Notes: generated by a model not told the origin, from the letters alone. A stretch of DNA of 64,000 nt from Massilia mucilaginosa (GCF_011682145.1 NZ_WHJH01000029.1:1-64000); one strand, 5' to 3'; numbered from the stretch's first letter, positions 8,378 to 16,441 are shown. Translations and numbers: made by a program.

Positions 8378-8688
8378 GCGTCTTCTCCCAGCATCGTTTG
8401 CACCGCCTGGTCCAGCCGCAGGCTCACCACGGCGGGCGTGGCGCCCATGTCGTTGATGTCGATGCGCGTGTCGGCAAGTTGCCAGCGCTCGTGAAAGTCG
8501 CGCATCACCGCTTCCCAGGTGGCGCCGAAGCCCACGGCGGCGGTCTTGATGGCGATGGCGCAGGCGCCGCCAAGGGGCGCCGATTCGATCAGCACTTCCA
8601 GATTGCCTGAGCCGACCACGCCCACCACCTGCGCCTGCGCCGGCAGTACGCGGCTGCCGTTTTCGAAGCGATATTCGAGCGTTTCCAT
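8374..8688 (-). CDS. mdcC: Malonate decarboxylase acyl carrier protein (delta subunit) MdcC
   Basis: A small acyl carrier protein of 104 residues. It bears the phosphoribosyl-dephospho-CoA arm on which acetyl and malonyl groups are exchanged. The prosthetic group is expected on Ser27 in the motif VVGSGNLEVLIE, which is typical of MdcC and unlike the DSL motif of fatty-acid ACPs. I start it at the ATG at 8688 (METLEYRFENG), 14 bases after mdcA. Its stop overlaps the mdcD start. Confidence 0.92.
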   Translation of the reverse strand: METLEYRFENGSRVLPAQAQVVGVVGSGNLEVLIESAPLGGACAIAIKTAAVGFGATWEAVMRDFHERWQLADTRIDINDMGATPAVVSLRLDQAVQTMLGEDA

Positions 8689-8702
8689 AAAGTCTCCAGT
8701 TT

Positions 8703-10370
8703 CTACCAGTTGCGGAAGCGCTTCGGCGGGTTGTACAAACCGCCCGAGGCGCGCACCAGGTCTTTCATGTTCCTGGCGGCGAGCAGGTCGCGCGTGGCGA
8801 GCCGTTTGTCGACGCCGATATCTTCCGCGCGGGCGATAATGCCGCGATCGCGCAAGTTCTCCACCATGCGCCGGTCGCGCCCCATGCCCACCGGCGTGTA
8901 GCCGGCAACGCCGCGAATGGCTTGCTCGCGCTCTTCGTCGCTGCGGCACAGCAGCAGGTTGGCGATGCCTTCCTCGGTCAGGATGTGAGTCACGTCGTCG
9001 CCGTAGATCATCACCGGCGGGAGCGCCATGCCGGCCTGCTCGGCCAGCTCCCACGCATCGAGCTTGTTCACAAACGCCGGCTGCATGTGCTCGCGGAAGG
9101 TTTCGACGATCTGCACCACCAATTTCTGGCCGCGCGGGATGGTGTTGCGGCCCTCGCGCGCCTGCTGGCCGGCTTTCAGCCACGCCGGGCTGGCATGGCG
9201 CCGCCCGCGCGCGTCCGCGCCCATGTTCGGTGCGCCGCCGAAGCCGGCGATGCGGCCCTGGGTCGCGGTCGAGGAGTTGCCCTGCAAGTCGATCTGCAGG
9301 GTCGAGCCGATGAACATGTCGCAGGCGTAGTGGCCGGCGGCCTGGCACAGGGCGCGGTTGCTGCGCATGCTGCCGTCCGGCCCCGTGAAGAAGACGTCGG
9401 GCCGGGCGCGGATGTAGTCTTCCATGCCAAGCTCCGAGCCGAACGAATACACCGATTCGACGAAGCCCGATTCGATCGCGGGAATCAGCGCGGGGTGCGG
9501 ATTGAGCGCCCAGTGCCGTGCGATTTTTCCCTTCAAGCCCAGCGACTCGCCGTAGGTCGGCAGCAGCAGTTCGATGGCCGCCGTGTCGAAGCCGATGCCG
9601 TGGTTCAGGCGGTCGACTTCGTAGGGCGCGTAGATGCCCTTGATGGCCATCATCGCCATCAGCACCTGGATTTCCGAGATCTGCGCAGGGTCGCGCGTAA
9701 ACAGCGGTTCTATATAGTAGGGACGCGGCGACTGCACCACGAAGTCGACCCAGTCGCCGGGAATGTCCACGCGCGGCAGGGTGTCCATGATACGGTTCAC
9801 CTGGACGATCACGATGCCGTTCTTGAAGGCGGTCGCTTCGGCGATTGCCGGGGTGTCTTCGGTATTCGGGCCGGTGTACAGGTTGCCGTGGCGGTCGGCC
9901 GCTTCGGCCGCGATCAGGCAGACGCGCGGCGTGAGGTCGATGAAGTAACGGCTGAACAGCTCAAGATAGGTGTGGATCGCGCCGATCTTGAGCTTGCCCG
10001 CTTCGAGCAGCTTGGCCACGCGCCCGGCCTGCGGCCCGGAGAATGAAAAATCGAGGCGGTCGGCGACCCCGCGCTCGAACACGTCGAGGTGCTGCGGCAG
10101 TGCCAGCACCGATTGCAGCATATGCAGGCCATTCACCCTTGCCGGATCGAGCTGCGCCAGCGCCTGGCCGAGAAAATCGGCCTGCTTCTGGTTGTTCCCT
10201 TCGAGGCAAACGCGGTCGCCCCGCTCGATCACGGCATACAGCAGGTCGGCCAGCAGCGCCGCCGGCAGCGCTTTGCCGTCGAGCGCACCGCCAAGCGAGG
10301 CGCCGGCGCGTGCCAGGCGTGCGGCGCGGTTGGTTTGCAGCGTGTTCCACTTCGCTGGCGATGCACTCAT
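8703..10370 (-). CDS. mdcA: Malonate decarboxylase alpha subunit MdcA (acetyl-ACP:malonate ACP transferase)
   Basis: Swaps the acetyl group on the acyl carrier protein for malonate, producing malonyl-S-ACP and free acetate. The 555-residue protein has the CoA-transferase-like fold of the family. Telling segments include RVCLEGNNQKQADFLGQALA, SFSGPQAGRVAKLLEAGKLK, GLKGKIARHWALNPHPALIP and GNSSTATQGRIAGFGGAPNM. The ATG directly abuts the stop codon of the TRAP permease gene (TAG-ATG), with no space between. It is the first decarboxylase gene in the operon. Confidence 0.95.
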   Translation of the reverse strand: MSASPAKWNTLQTNRAARLARAGASLGGALDGKALPAALLADLLYAVIERGDRVCLEGNNQKQADFLGQALAQLDPARVNGLHMLQSVLALPQHLDVFERGVADRLDFSFSGPQAGRVAKLLEAGKLKIGAIHTYLELFSRYFIDLTPRVCLIAAEAADRHGNLYTGPNTEDTPAIAEATAFKNGIVIVQVNRIMDTLPRVDIPGDWVDFVVQSPRPYYIEPLFTRDPAQISEIQVLMAMMAIKGIYAPYEVDRLNHGIGFDTAAIELLLPTYGESLGLKGKIARHWALNPHPALIPAIESGFVESVYSFGSELGMEDYIRARPDVFFTGPDGSMRSNRALCQAAGHYACDMFIGSTLQIDLQGNSSTATQGRIAGFGGAPNMGADARGRRHASPAWLKAGQQAREGRNTIPRGQKLVVQIVETFREHMQPAFVNKLDAWELAEQAGMALPPVMIYGDDVTHILTEEGIANLLLCRSDEEREQAIRGVAGYTPVGMGRDRRMVENLRDRGIIARAEDIGVDKRLATRDLLAARNMKDLVRASGGLYNPPKRFRNW

Positions 10371-11720
10371 CTATTTTGCTCCCATCATCATGTCAGGCAG
10401 GCCGGTCGCGATCGAAGGGAAAAGGCACAACAGCACCACCGCAACGAACATCAGACCGAGGAAGGGCATGACGCCCCAGATCACATCCTTGAGCGGAATA
10501 TCGGGCGCGATGTTCTTGATCACGAAGATATTCAAGCCCACCGGCGGGTGAATCAGCCCCATTTCCATCACCACGGTCATCACGATACCAAACCAGATCA
10601 GATCGAAGCCGGCTTCTTTCAAAGGCGGCAGGATGATCGGCGCGGTCATCAGGATGATCGATACCGGCGGCAGGAAGAAGCCGAACACCACCACCATCAG
10701 CAGGATCACCGACAGCAGCACCCAGCGCGACAGGTGCATGTCGACCACCCACTGCGCGGCCGACTGGCTGATATGCAGGTAGCTCATGACGTACGAATAG
10801 AGCAGCGACATCCCGATGATCAACAACAGCATCGTCGATTCCTTGATGGTCGACGACAGGATCGGCGCCAGGTCCTTCGGCCGCCACACATTGTAGACTA
10901 CGGCGATCAGTACCAGCGCCAGCATCGCGCCAAGGCCGGCCGTCTCGGACGGCGTGGCGTAACCGCCGTACAGCGCCACCATCACGCCGATCAGCAGGAC
11001 GATGAAGGGTAGCACGCGCGGCAGCATTTCGACTTTTTCGCGCAGGGTGAAGTGCTCGGTCTCGAGGTAGGGCGACTTGTCGCCGCCCGCTTCGTAGATG
11101 GCCTTGGCCATGCCGTATTCCTTGCGCGCGCGGTACACCGCATAGCCGGCGAACAGGGCGACCAGCAGCGCGCCAGGGCCGATCCCGGCCAGGAACAGGC
11201 GGCCGAGCGATTGTTCCGCCGCCACCGCGTACAGGATCATGGTGATCGACGGCGGCAGCAGGATACCCAGGGTGCCGCCGGCGGCGATGATACCGGCCGC
11301 GAAACCGGGCGAGTAGCCGCGCTTGCGCATTTCCGGAATGCCGGCCGAGCCGATTGCCGAGCAGGTCGCGGGCGACGAACCGGCCATCGCCGCGAACAGC
11401 GCGCAGGCAAACACGTTGGCGATGCCGAGGCCTCCGGGGACCTTGTGCAGCCAGGTGTGGATGGCCGAATACAGGTCCTTGCCCGCAGGTGACTTGCCGA
11501 TCGCCGCCCCCTTGAGGATGAACAGGGGGATCGAGAGCAGGGTGATGGACGCCATTTCTTCGTACACGTTCTGGGTCACGGTGTCGAGCGATGACGACGG
11601 CATGAAGAAGAACATGAAGGTAATGGCCACCACCCCGAGGGCGAAGGCGATCGGCATGCCGGAGCACATGACGATCAGGGTGACGACGCCGTACAGGGCG
11701 CCGAGGGTCAGGTCGGTCAT
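10371..11720 (-). CDS. TRAP transporter large permease (DctM family), putative malonate uptake
   Basis: The main membrane channel of a tripartite ATP-independent periplasmic transporter. The 449-residue protein is strongly hydrophobic throughout, with many predicted membrane segments. DctM-type motifs include MAGSSPATCSAIGSAGIPEM and GILLPPSITMILYAV. A third is MEMGLIHPPVGLNIFVIK near the C-terminus. It sits between the small permease gene (four-base overlap) and mdcA (no gap), so malonate is the obvious substrate. A TRAP system for malonate (MatPQM) is known from Sinorhizobium. Other dicarboxylates cannot be excluded from sequence. Confidence 0.9.
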   Translation of the reverse strand: MTDLTLGALYGVVTLIVMCSGMPIAFALGVVAITFMFFFMPSSSLDTVTQNVYEEMASITLLSIPLFILKGAAIGKSPAGKDLYSAIHTWLHKVPGGLGIANVFACALFAAMAGSSPATCSAIGSAGIPEMRKRGYSPGFAAGIIAAGGTLGILLPPSITMILYAVAAEQSLGRLFLAGIGPGALLVALFAGYAVYRARKEYGMAKAIYEAGGDKSPYLETEHFTLREKVEMLPRVLPFIVLLIGVMVALYGGYATPSETAGLGAMLALVLIAVVYNVWRPKDLAPILSSTIKESTMLLLIIGMSLLYSYVMSYLHISQSAAQWVVDMHLSRWVLLSVILLMVVVFGFFLPPVSIILMTAPIILPPLKEAGFDLIWFGIVMTVVMEMGLIHPPVGLNIFVIKNIAPDIPLKDVIWGVMPFLGLMFVAVVLLCLFPSIATGLPDMMMGAK

Positions 11721-12283
11721 TGAGCGCTCCGCTGGTCTGCTGGTTTATTGGTGATATGGGCCAGGACCTGGATCAGGATCTGCAAGGTCAGGATGCTGAT
11801 CCCGAGCGCCATCATGCCGTACGGGATCCACAGCGGCGGCGCAAAGGTCGACGAGGTGGTCTGGCCGTCGACCCAGGCTTCGTGGAACAGCGTCCACGAC
11901 TTCCACGAAAAGAAGGCGCAGAACAGGCACGAGATCAGGTCCACCAGGAACAGGCGCACCGCGTTGAGCTTCGGCGGCAGCAGGGACGAGAGCGCCTCGA
12001 TGCCGATATGGCCCCGGTACGACTGCACGTAGCCGGTGCAGAAGAAGGTCACGCCGACCAGCATGAACACGGCTGCTTCATCCTGCCAGTCGGTGGGGAG
12101 CTTGAAGAAGTAGCGCGACACCACCGAGTACGTCAGCACCAGGGCGGTGATGACGAGCGCCCACATCGACAGCAACAGCAACAGGCTGTTGAGCCTGTCG
12201 AGCAGCCGCGAGATCTTCGCGAGGGTCGGGTTGTCGGGTACCGCCGGCCCTTTGGCCGGCGCCAGTTCGAAGCCGTGGCTCAC
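11717..12283 (-). CDS. TRAP transporter small permease (DctQ family)
   Basis: The four-helix membrane partner of the large TRAP permease. The 188-residue protein has hydrophobic segments near residues 30-50, 65-85, 105-125 and 150-175. The DctQ-like sequence YFFKLPTDWQDEAAVFMLVG lies between the first two, and SYRGHIGIEAL follows. I start it at the GTG at 12283, which overlaps the stop of the binding-protein gene (TTGTGAGCC). Longer upstream codons only read through that gene. Confidence 0.85.
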   Translation of the reverse strand: MSHGFELAPAKGPAVPDNPTLAKISRLLDRLNSLLLLLSMWALVITALVLTYSVVSRYFFKLPTDWQDEAAVFMLVGVTFFCTGYVQSYRGHIGIEALSSLLPPKLNAVRLFLVDLISCLFCAFFSWKSWTLFHEAWVDGQTTSSTFAPPLWIPYGMMALGISILTLQILIQVLAHITNKPADQRSAQ

Positions 12284-13296
12284 AAGGTTTTCTCGGCCAG
12301 TGCGAGCAGCTTGGCGCAGTTCGCGTTCTTTTCGCGGTAGTCGGTCCACGCCGTGGTGCGCGCGATCGCCTGCCACTTCTTGACGACGGCCGCGTTCAGG
12401 TCGACCACCTTGGCGCCGGCTTTCTGGTACACGGCGGCGACGGCCGCGTCGTCGGCCTGGGCCGAGGTGCGCGCGAACTTTTCGAGTTCGCCGCCGACCG
12501 CCATCAGGATCGCCTGCTGTTCCTTGCTCAAGCGGTCGAAGATCGCCTTCGACATCATCAGCGGTTCGAACATGAACCAGTAGGCGCCGCCGCGGCCGGT
12601 GGTCAGGGCTTTCGATACTTCTTCCAGGCGGAACGAGATCAGCGAGGTGGACGAGGTCAGCGCCGCATCCATCGCGCCGGTCTGCATGGCGGCGTAGATT
12701 TCGTTCGACGGCAGGGTGACCACGGCGGCGCCGGCGGCCTTGAGGATCAGGTCCATCTCGCGCGAGCCGCCGCGCACTTTCATGCCGCGCACGTCTTCCG
12801 GTTCGACAATCGGTTTGCTGCGCGAGGCCACGCCGCCGGCCTGCCAGATCCAGCTCAGGACCACGATGCCTTTTTCAGCCAGGATGCGCGCCAGTTCCTT
12901 GCCCACTTCGGCGTTCTTCCAGCTGTAACCCTGGTCGTAGGTGGTGACCAGGCCGGGCATCAGGCCGATGTTCACTTCCGGGACTTCGCCGCCGGCGTAC
13001 GACAGCGGCACCAGCGACAGGTCGAGCGCGCCCTTGCGCATGGCCGAGAACTGGGCGTTGGTCTTCATCAGCGAGGAACCCGGATAGATCGAGAACTTGA
13101 GCGCACCCTTGCTGCGCTTTTCCACCTCGGCGGCGAACATGCGGCACAGACGGTCGCGGAAGTCGCCTTCGTTGATCGTGCCACCTGGGAACTGGTGCGA
13201 GATTTTCAAACTGGTCGTCTGGGCCCAGGCATTGTGCATCCAGAGTGGGCTCGAGGCGAGCGCGGCAAGCACGGTTCTGCGGGTCATTACGGTCAT
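12280..13296 (-). CDS. TRAP transporter solute-binding protein (DctP family), putative malonate binding
   Basis: The periplasmic receptor of the TRAP system and first gene of the malonate operon. The 338-residue protein begins with a signal peptide containing a twin arginine (MTRRTVLAALASSPLWMHNAWA), probably cleaved near AWA-QT, so Tat export is possible. The body fits DctP: LKISHQFPGGTINEGDFRDR, then GMKVRGGSREMDLILKAAGA carrying the usual carboxylate-binding arginine, and NEIYAAMQTGAMDAA. The ATG at 13296 has a clear GGAGG seven bases upstream; a longer frame to 13365 lacks one. Confidence 0.9.
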   Translation of the reverse strand: MTVMTRRTVLAALASSPLWMHNAWAQTTSLKISHQFPGGTINEGDFRDRLCRMFAAEVEKRSKGALKFSIYPGSSLMKTNAQFSAMRKGALDLSLVPLSYAGGEVPEVNIGLMPGLVTTYDQGYSWKNAEVGKELARILAEKGIVVLSWIWQAGGVASRSKPIVEPEDVRGMKVRGGSREMDLILKAAGAAVVTLPSNEIYAAMQTGAMDAALTSSTSLISFRLEEVSKALTTGRGGAYWFMFEPLMMSKAIFDRLSKEQQAILMAVGGELEKFARTSAQADDAAVAAVYQKAGAKVVDLNAAVVKKWQAIARTTAWTDYREKNANCAKLLALAEKTL

Positions 13297-13392
13297 ACAT
13301 CCTCCAAGATGATGGAAACTTCGCGGGGTGGCACTACATCGGAACGACCGTCGCAACAAACGCACGGATTTGGCGAATGCAAACGTCGTTTC

Positions 13393-13402
13393 TTGGTATA
13401 CA
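13393..13402. promoter_or_regulatory. Second GntR-type operator, at the mdc promoter
   Basis: TTGGTATACA has the GTATAC core of the perfect site at 13457-13466. It overlaps the -10 box and presumed start of the leftward malonate operon, so a repressor bound here would block it. Confidence 0.55.
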
Positions 13403-13429
13403 GTAATATTTCTAAAAATACCTTGTCAA
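13400..13429 (-). promoter_or_regulatory. Promoter of the TRAP-mdc operon
   Basis: Reading leftward, a perfect TTGACA (13429-13424) is followed after 18 bp by TACTGT (13405-13400). The -10 overlaps the GTATAC operator. Its -35 shares bases with the -35 of the divergent regulator promoter. Confidence 0.6.
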
Positions 13430-13450
13430 GTTCTATCGTGCTTTTATAAT
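13423..13450 (+). promoter_or_regulatory. Promoter of the GntR regulator gene
   Basis: TTGTCA (13423-13428), a 16-bp spacer and a perfect TATAAT (13445-13450). The palindromic operator TTGTATACAA begins six bases after the -10, so autorepression is likely. Confidence 0.65.
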
Positions 13451-13456
13451 GAAATC

Positions 13457-13466
13457 TTGTATACAA
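13457..13466. promoter_or_regulatory. GntR/FCD operator TTGTATACAA
   Basis: A perfect 10-bp palindrome, TTGTATACAA. It matches the sites I recall for the malonate repressors MdcY (Acinetobacter) and MatR (Rhizobium), which centre on TTGTA-TACAA. It lies between the regulator promoter and the regulator start codon. Confidence 0.75.
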
Positions 13467-13485
13467 CCGGTGACAGTAAATACAC

Positions 13486-14157
13486 ATGACTAGCCGTTCT
13501 GAAATACTTCGCGAGCAGATCGAAGAGCTGATTGCGGTCGGCGCACTGGCTCCCGGGCAGCATCTGGACGAGACCGAACTGGCTGCGCGCTTCGGTGTGT
13601 CGCGCACGCCGATCCGCGAAACGCTGATCCAGTTGTCGTCGATGGGATTGGTGGTGATCCGCCCGCGCCGTGGCGCGGTGGTGGCCGAACTGGGGCCGCA
13701 CCAGCTGGTGGAGATGTTCGAAGTGATGTCGGAGCTGGAGGCGACCTGCAGCCGGCTGGCGGCGCGCCGCATGACGGCGGCCGATCATGTCAGGCTGCTG
13801 GCGGCGCACCTGGCCTGCCGCGAGGCGCGCGACGCCAGCGATCCGGATGCGTACTACTACAAGAACGAAGCCTTCCACGAAGCCATCTACGCGGGCAGCC
13901 ATAACCAGTTCCTGCTGGAGCAGACGCGCAACCTGTACCGCCGCCTGCGCCCGTACCGGCGCTTGCAGCTGCGCGTGCGCGACCGGGTCGCGGCCTCGTA
14001 CGAAGAACACGACGGCCTGGTACAGGCGATCCTGTCCGGCGATGGCGACAAGGCCGAGCGGCTTACCCGCAGCCATGTGATGATCCAGGGCCAGCGCTTC
14101 GCCGACCTGATGGCCTCCCTGCCGCAGCTGGCCGCCGGTACCTTGAACCAGTCCTGA
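13486..14157 (+). CDS. GntR-family (FCD subfamily) regulator of malonate catabolism
   Basis: A transcription factor of 223 residues. The N-terminal winged helix-turn-helix (about 1-70) includes LDETELAARFGVSRTPIRET. The FCD ligand domain (about 80-205) has the histidines expected to bind metal and an organic acid (FHEAIYAGSHNQF, EEHDGLVQAI, RSHVMIQ). It is transcribed divergently from the malonate operon, with a palindromic TTGTATACAA in front of it and a related site at the operon promoter. By analogy with MdcY and MatR I infer a repressor released by malonate or a derived thioester. Confidence 0.88.
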   Translation: MTSRSEILREQIEELIAVGALAPGQHLDETELAARFGVSRTPIRETLIQLSSMGLVVIRPRRGAVVAELGPHQLVEMFEVMSELEATCSRLAARRMTAADHVRLLAAHLACREARDASDPDAYYYKNEAFHEAIYAGSHNQFLLEQTRNLYRRLRPYRRLQLRVRDRVAASYEEHDGLVQAILSGDGDKAERLTRSHVMIQGQRFADLMASLPQLAAGTLNQS

Positions 14158-14183
14158 GCGCCGCGCGCCTTACACGGCCAGCG

Positions 14184-15110
14184 CTACGCCGGCAGCTTGT
14201 GCCAGGTGCCGACGATGTCGGCCACCAGTTTTTTCACGTGCAGGCTGTGGGGATAGGCGTCGGCGTAGCCGCTGGCGCGCCGCACCGCGCCGGCCAGGGG
14301 GCCGCGCCGGCCGACCCGGGCCATCAGCTCCTTGCCTTCGGCCGTGCCGAGGTAGGCGATCAGTTTGCGCGGGTCGGTCTCGGGGTCGTCCAGGTGCGCC
14401 ATGACCGTCACCTCGTATGGCTGGCGGGTGATCCATTGCTCCGTCAGCGCACTGGCGTGCAGCCAGCCGGCGTAGCGGATCGCGTCCACGTAGCCGAAAC
14501 TGGCGGCCGCGCGCGGGAAATCGATGCGGGTGCGGCGCAGCAGTTCGCCGACGGCCTGGCGCGTTTCGGGCAGCATCGGGTCGAGCAGATTGCTGCCGAA
14601 GCCGGACACCATCACGTCCACGCCGTAGCGCGATTGTTCGGCGGCGATCAGCTGCACGTAGCGCAGCTGCTGTTCGCGCGGCGCGAAGCGCAGGGCGCGC
14701 GCCAGTTCGCCGGCGATTTCTTCACTTTCCATCAGGCCGGCGCGCTTGGCGCGCAGCAGGATCTCGATGGTCTCCTCGGCGCCGACGGCTTGCGCCAGCG
14801 GGTAGATGGCGCTGCGCGCGATGCGCCGGCTGGGCGACGCGGCCAGTGTGCGCAGCTCGCTCACGATGGCGTCGTTCATGCCGGAGGCATTGCTGCGCGA
14901 GTACAGGGTGGCGAGCCGGCGGATCTGGTCGATCTTGTCGTTCTCGGAGCGGGCCGCGTGCAGGGCGGCGCGCACGCGCTTGACGTTGGCCGCGGTGGGA
15001 TCAAGGCGCAGGGTGTCGCCGGCGCGCACGGTTGTCGATGGCGCGGCGGCCGGCGCCGCCAGCGCGGTGAAGGATGCGCAAATCGCCAGAATGGCCAGTG
15101 CACTTTTCAT
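14184..15110 (-). CDS. Secreted protein of unknown function
   Basis: A 308-residue protein with a Sec signal peptide (MKSALAILAICASFTALAAP) and a probable cleavage after LAA or APA. The mature part is mostly helical and arginine- and alanine-rich, with repeat-like helix pairs suggestive of an alpha-solenoid. Examples are IRRLATLYSR, IEILLRAKRAGLMESEEIAG and ALRFAPREQQLRYVQLIAAE. No catalytic motif is visible and I do not recognise a family. The ATG at 15110 has GGAG seven bases upstream; a longer frame to 15158 lacks a signal peptide at its start. Its 3' end is 26 bases from the convergent GntR gene. Confidence 0.7.
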   Translation of the reverse strand: MKSALAILAICASFTALAAPAAAPSTTVRAGDTLRLDPTAANVKRVRAALHAARSENDKIDQIRRLATLYSRSNASGMNDAIVSELRTLAASPSRRIARSAIYPLAQAVGAEETIEILLRAKRAGLMESEEIAGELARALRFAPREQQLRYVQLIAAEQSRYGVDVMVSGFGSNLLDPMLPETRQAVGELLRRTRIDFPRAAASFGYVDAIRYAGWLHASALTEQWITRQPYEVTVMAHLDDPETDPRKLIAYLGTAEGKELMARVGRRGPLAGAVRRASGYADAYPHSLHVKKLVADIVGTWHKLPA

Positions 15111-15161
15111 GTGGTCTCCAGAGTTGATACAGCGGGAACCAGCAGTGTGCAATGCCATTCT

Positions 15162-15175
15162 TGATAATTGTCAAA
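15162..15175. promoter_or_regulatory. Inverted repeat over the promoter of the secreted-protein gene
   Basis: TTGATAATTGTCAA is a 14-bp palindrome with one mismatched pair. Read leftward it contains a perfect -35 box (TTGACA) for the gene starting at 15110. It may be an operator; no obvious -10 follows at standard spacing. Confidence 0.35.
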
Positions 15176-15226
15176 GCTGCATCGCGTAGCGAAAAACGCC
15201 ACCGCGCGTAGCAGCCGGACGCACGA

Positions 15227-16159
15227 TTACAGGCCGTTGAGGAAGCCGCGGATCGCCTCGTTCACCTGTTCCGGCTGGTCGATCATGGCAAAGTGCCTGG
15301 CCGGGGCAACGGTGACCACCTGCGCTTTCGGCGCCGCCTCGATCAGCGATGCGTAGTAGGCCTTCTTGGTCTCGGCGGTGAGCTCATGGGCGCTGGCGTC
15401 GGCCTCGAAATACGGCGCGATCAGCAGCACCGGCGCGCTGATCTGCGGCAGCGCCGGGCGCAGGTCCATGGCGAAGGTTTCGGCCATGTATTGCAGCACC
15501 GCGCCCGGATCGCTGCGCGCACTGAGCCTGGCCAGTTCGTCGGCGCGCGCCATGTCGACCACGCCGGTGCCGCGCATGTAGTCCTGCTGCTGCGCGGCGA
15601 AGGCGCGCTGGTCGGCCGGCGCCATGCGGCGCGCCAGTTGCTGCGCCATCTGCTCGCGCTGGCGCGGCGTCAGGTCTTCGGCGCCGGGAAACACCGGCAA
15701 GCCGTCGATGCTGATCACCCCGCCGATCGCCTGCGGGCGCTGCGAAGCGAGCGACAGCGCCAGCACACCGCCCAGGCTATGCCCGACCAGCACCGGCTTG
15801 ACGAGTTTGCGCGTGTCGATCAGCTGCGCCAGTGCGCTCTGGGCCGCTTCCATCTGCTTGCCGGGTACCGGCGCGCGGCCGTCGAAGCCGGGCAGGGTGA
15901 CGATGTAGACGCTGTAGTCGCCCATGAATTGGCGCGCCGTGCCTTGCCAGACCCAGGAGCCGCTGGCCAGGCCGGGAATGAGGATCAGCGCCCGTCGGCC
16001 CTTGCCATGCCGTTCGACCTGCACGGCGCCGATCTCGAAGCGTTCGGCGGGAACGAGGGTGGCGGCGAAGCGGTTGGCGGGTGGGGCTGGCGGGGCGTCG
16101 GCGGCAAAGGCGGGCGCGCCGGCGGCCAGCGTCAAGGCGAATACAAAGCGGGCGATCAT
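15227..16159 (-). CDS. Secreted alpha/beta hydrolase
   Basis: A 310-residue alpha/beta-hydrolase-fold enzyme with an N-terminal signal peptide (MIARFVFALTLAAGAPAFAAD). The oxyanion region is ILIPGLASGSWVW. The nucleophile elbow is VGHSLGGVLAL, with the active serine in GHSLG. The acid probably lies near APVLLIAPYFEAD, and the catalytic histidine is in APARHFAMIDQPEQ. The likely substrate is a small ester or amide in the periplasm, but the sequence does not say which. Its ATG overlaps the stop of an upstream XRE regulator gene (ATGA), so it is the last gene of a three-cistron unit starting at the 16409 leader. Confidence 0.85.
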   Translation of the reverse strand: MIARFVFALTLAAGAPAFAADAPPAPPANRFAATLVPAERFEIGAVQVERHGKGRRALILIPGLASGSWVWQGTARQFMGDYSVYIVTLPGFDGRAPVPGKQMEAAQSALAQLIDTRKLVKPVLVGHSLGGVLALSLASQRPQAIGGVISIDGLPVFPGAEDLTPRQREQMAQQLARRMAPADQRAFAAQQQDYMRGTGVVDMARADELARLSARSDPGAVLQYMAETFAMDLRPALPQISAPVLLIAPYFEADASAHELTAETKKAYYASLIEAAPKAQVVTVAPARHFAMIDQPEQVNEAIRGFLNGL

Positions 16160-16359
16160 GGTATCTCCTGGTCGGGATGAAAAATCGATTCGAGCGGCTG
16201 CGCGAACAGCCGGGCAATGGCAAACGCCAGCGGCAGGCTCGGGTCGTGGCGCCCGGTCTCGATGGCGTTGACGCTCTGGCGCGATACCTTGAGCAGGTCG
16301 GCCAGGTGCGCCTGGCTCCAGCCGTACCGCGCGCGCATGACGCGGAGGGTGTTGTTCAT
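16156..16359 (-). CDS. Small XRE-family transcriptional regulator
   Basis: A 67-residue protein that is almost entirely one helix-turn-helix domain: LRVMRARYGWSQAHLADLLK, then VSRQSVNAIETGRHDPSLPLA, and a short tail ending HPDQEIP. It resembles the small Cro/cI-like (YozG-type) regulators that often sit beside membrane proteins. Here the partner is an alpha/beta hydrolase, with a four-base overlap. Its own start overlaps the stop of a 17-codon leader. Two copies of a TCAAGC-GCTTGA palindrome frame the promoter upstream, consistent with autoregulation. Confidence 0.85.
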   Translation of the reverse strand: MNNTLRVMRARYGWSQAHLADLLKVSRQSVNAIETGRHDPSLPLAFAIARLFAQPLESIFHPDQEIP

Positions 16360-16409
16360 ATGTTTGTGATCTTGCGCAGCAGGAGCCGGCCGATGATCTT
16401 GTCGCGCAT
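16356..16409 (-). CDS. 17-residue leader peptide coupled to the XRE regulator
   Basis: ATG at 16409 with a strong GGAGG five bases upstream opens a 17-codon frame, MRDKIIGRLLLRKITNI. Its TGA overlaps the regulator ATG (ATGA). The regulator has no Shine-Dalgarno of its own outside this frame, so ribosomes probably reach it by reinitiation. The peptide is basic and amphipathic. It could be a coupling leader, a tiny toxin-like or membrane-active peptide, or the remnant of a larger gene. Confidence 0.5.
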   Translation of the reverse strand: MRDKIIGRLLLRKITNI

Positions 16410-16426
16410 GTCCGCCTCCGTGCTTG

Positions 16427-16440
16427 TCAAGCAGGCTTGA
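16427..16440. promoter_or_regulatory. Operator 1 of the XRE operon (perfect palindrome)
   Basis: TCAAGCAGGCTTGA is a perfect 14-bp inverted repeat apart from its 2-bp centre. It lies just downstream of the -10 box, over the probable transcription start. A near copy lies 40 bp upstream at 16467-16480. Confidence 0.65.
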
Positions 16441-16441
16441 G

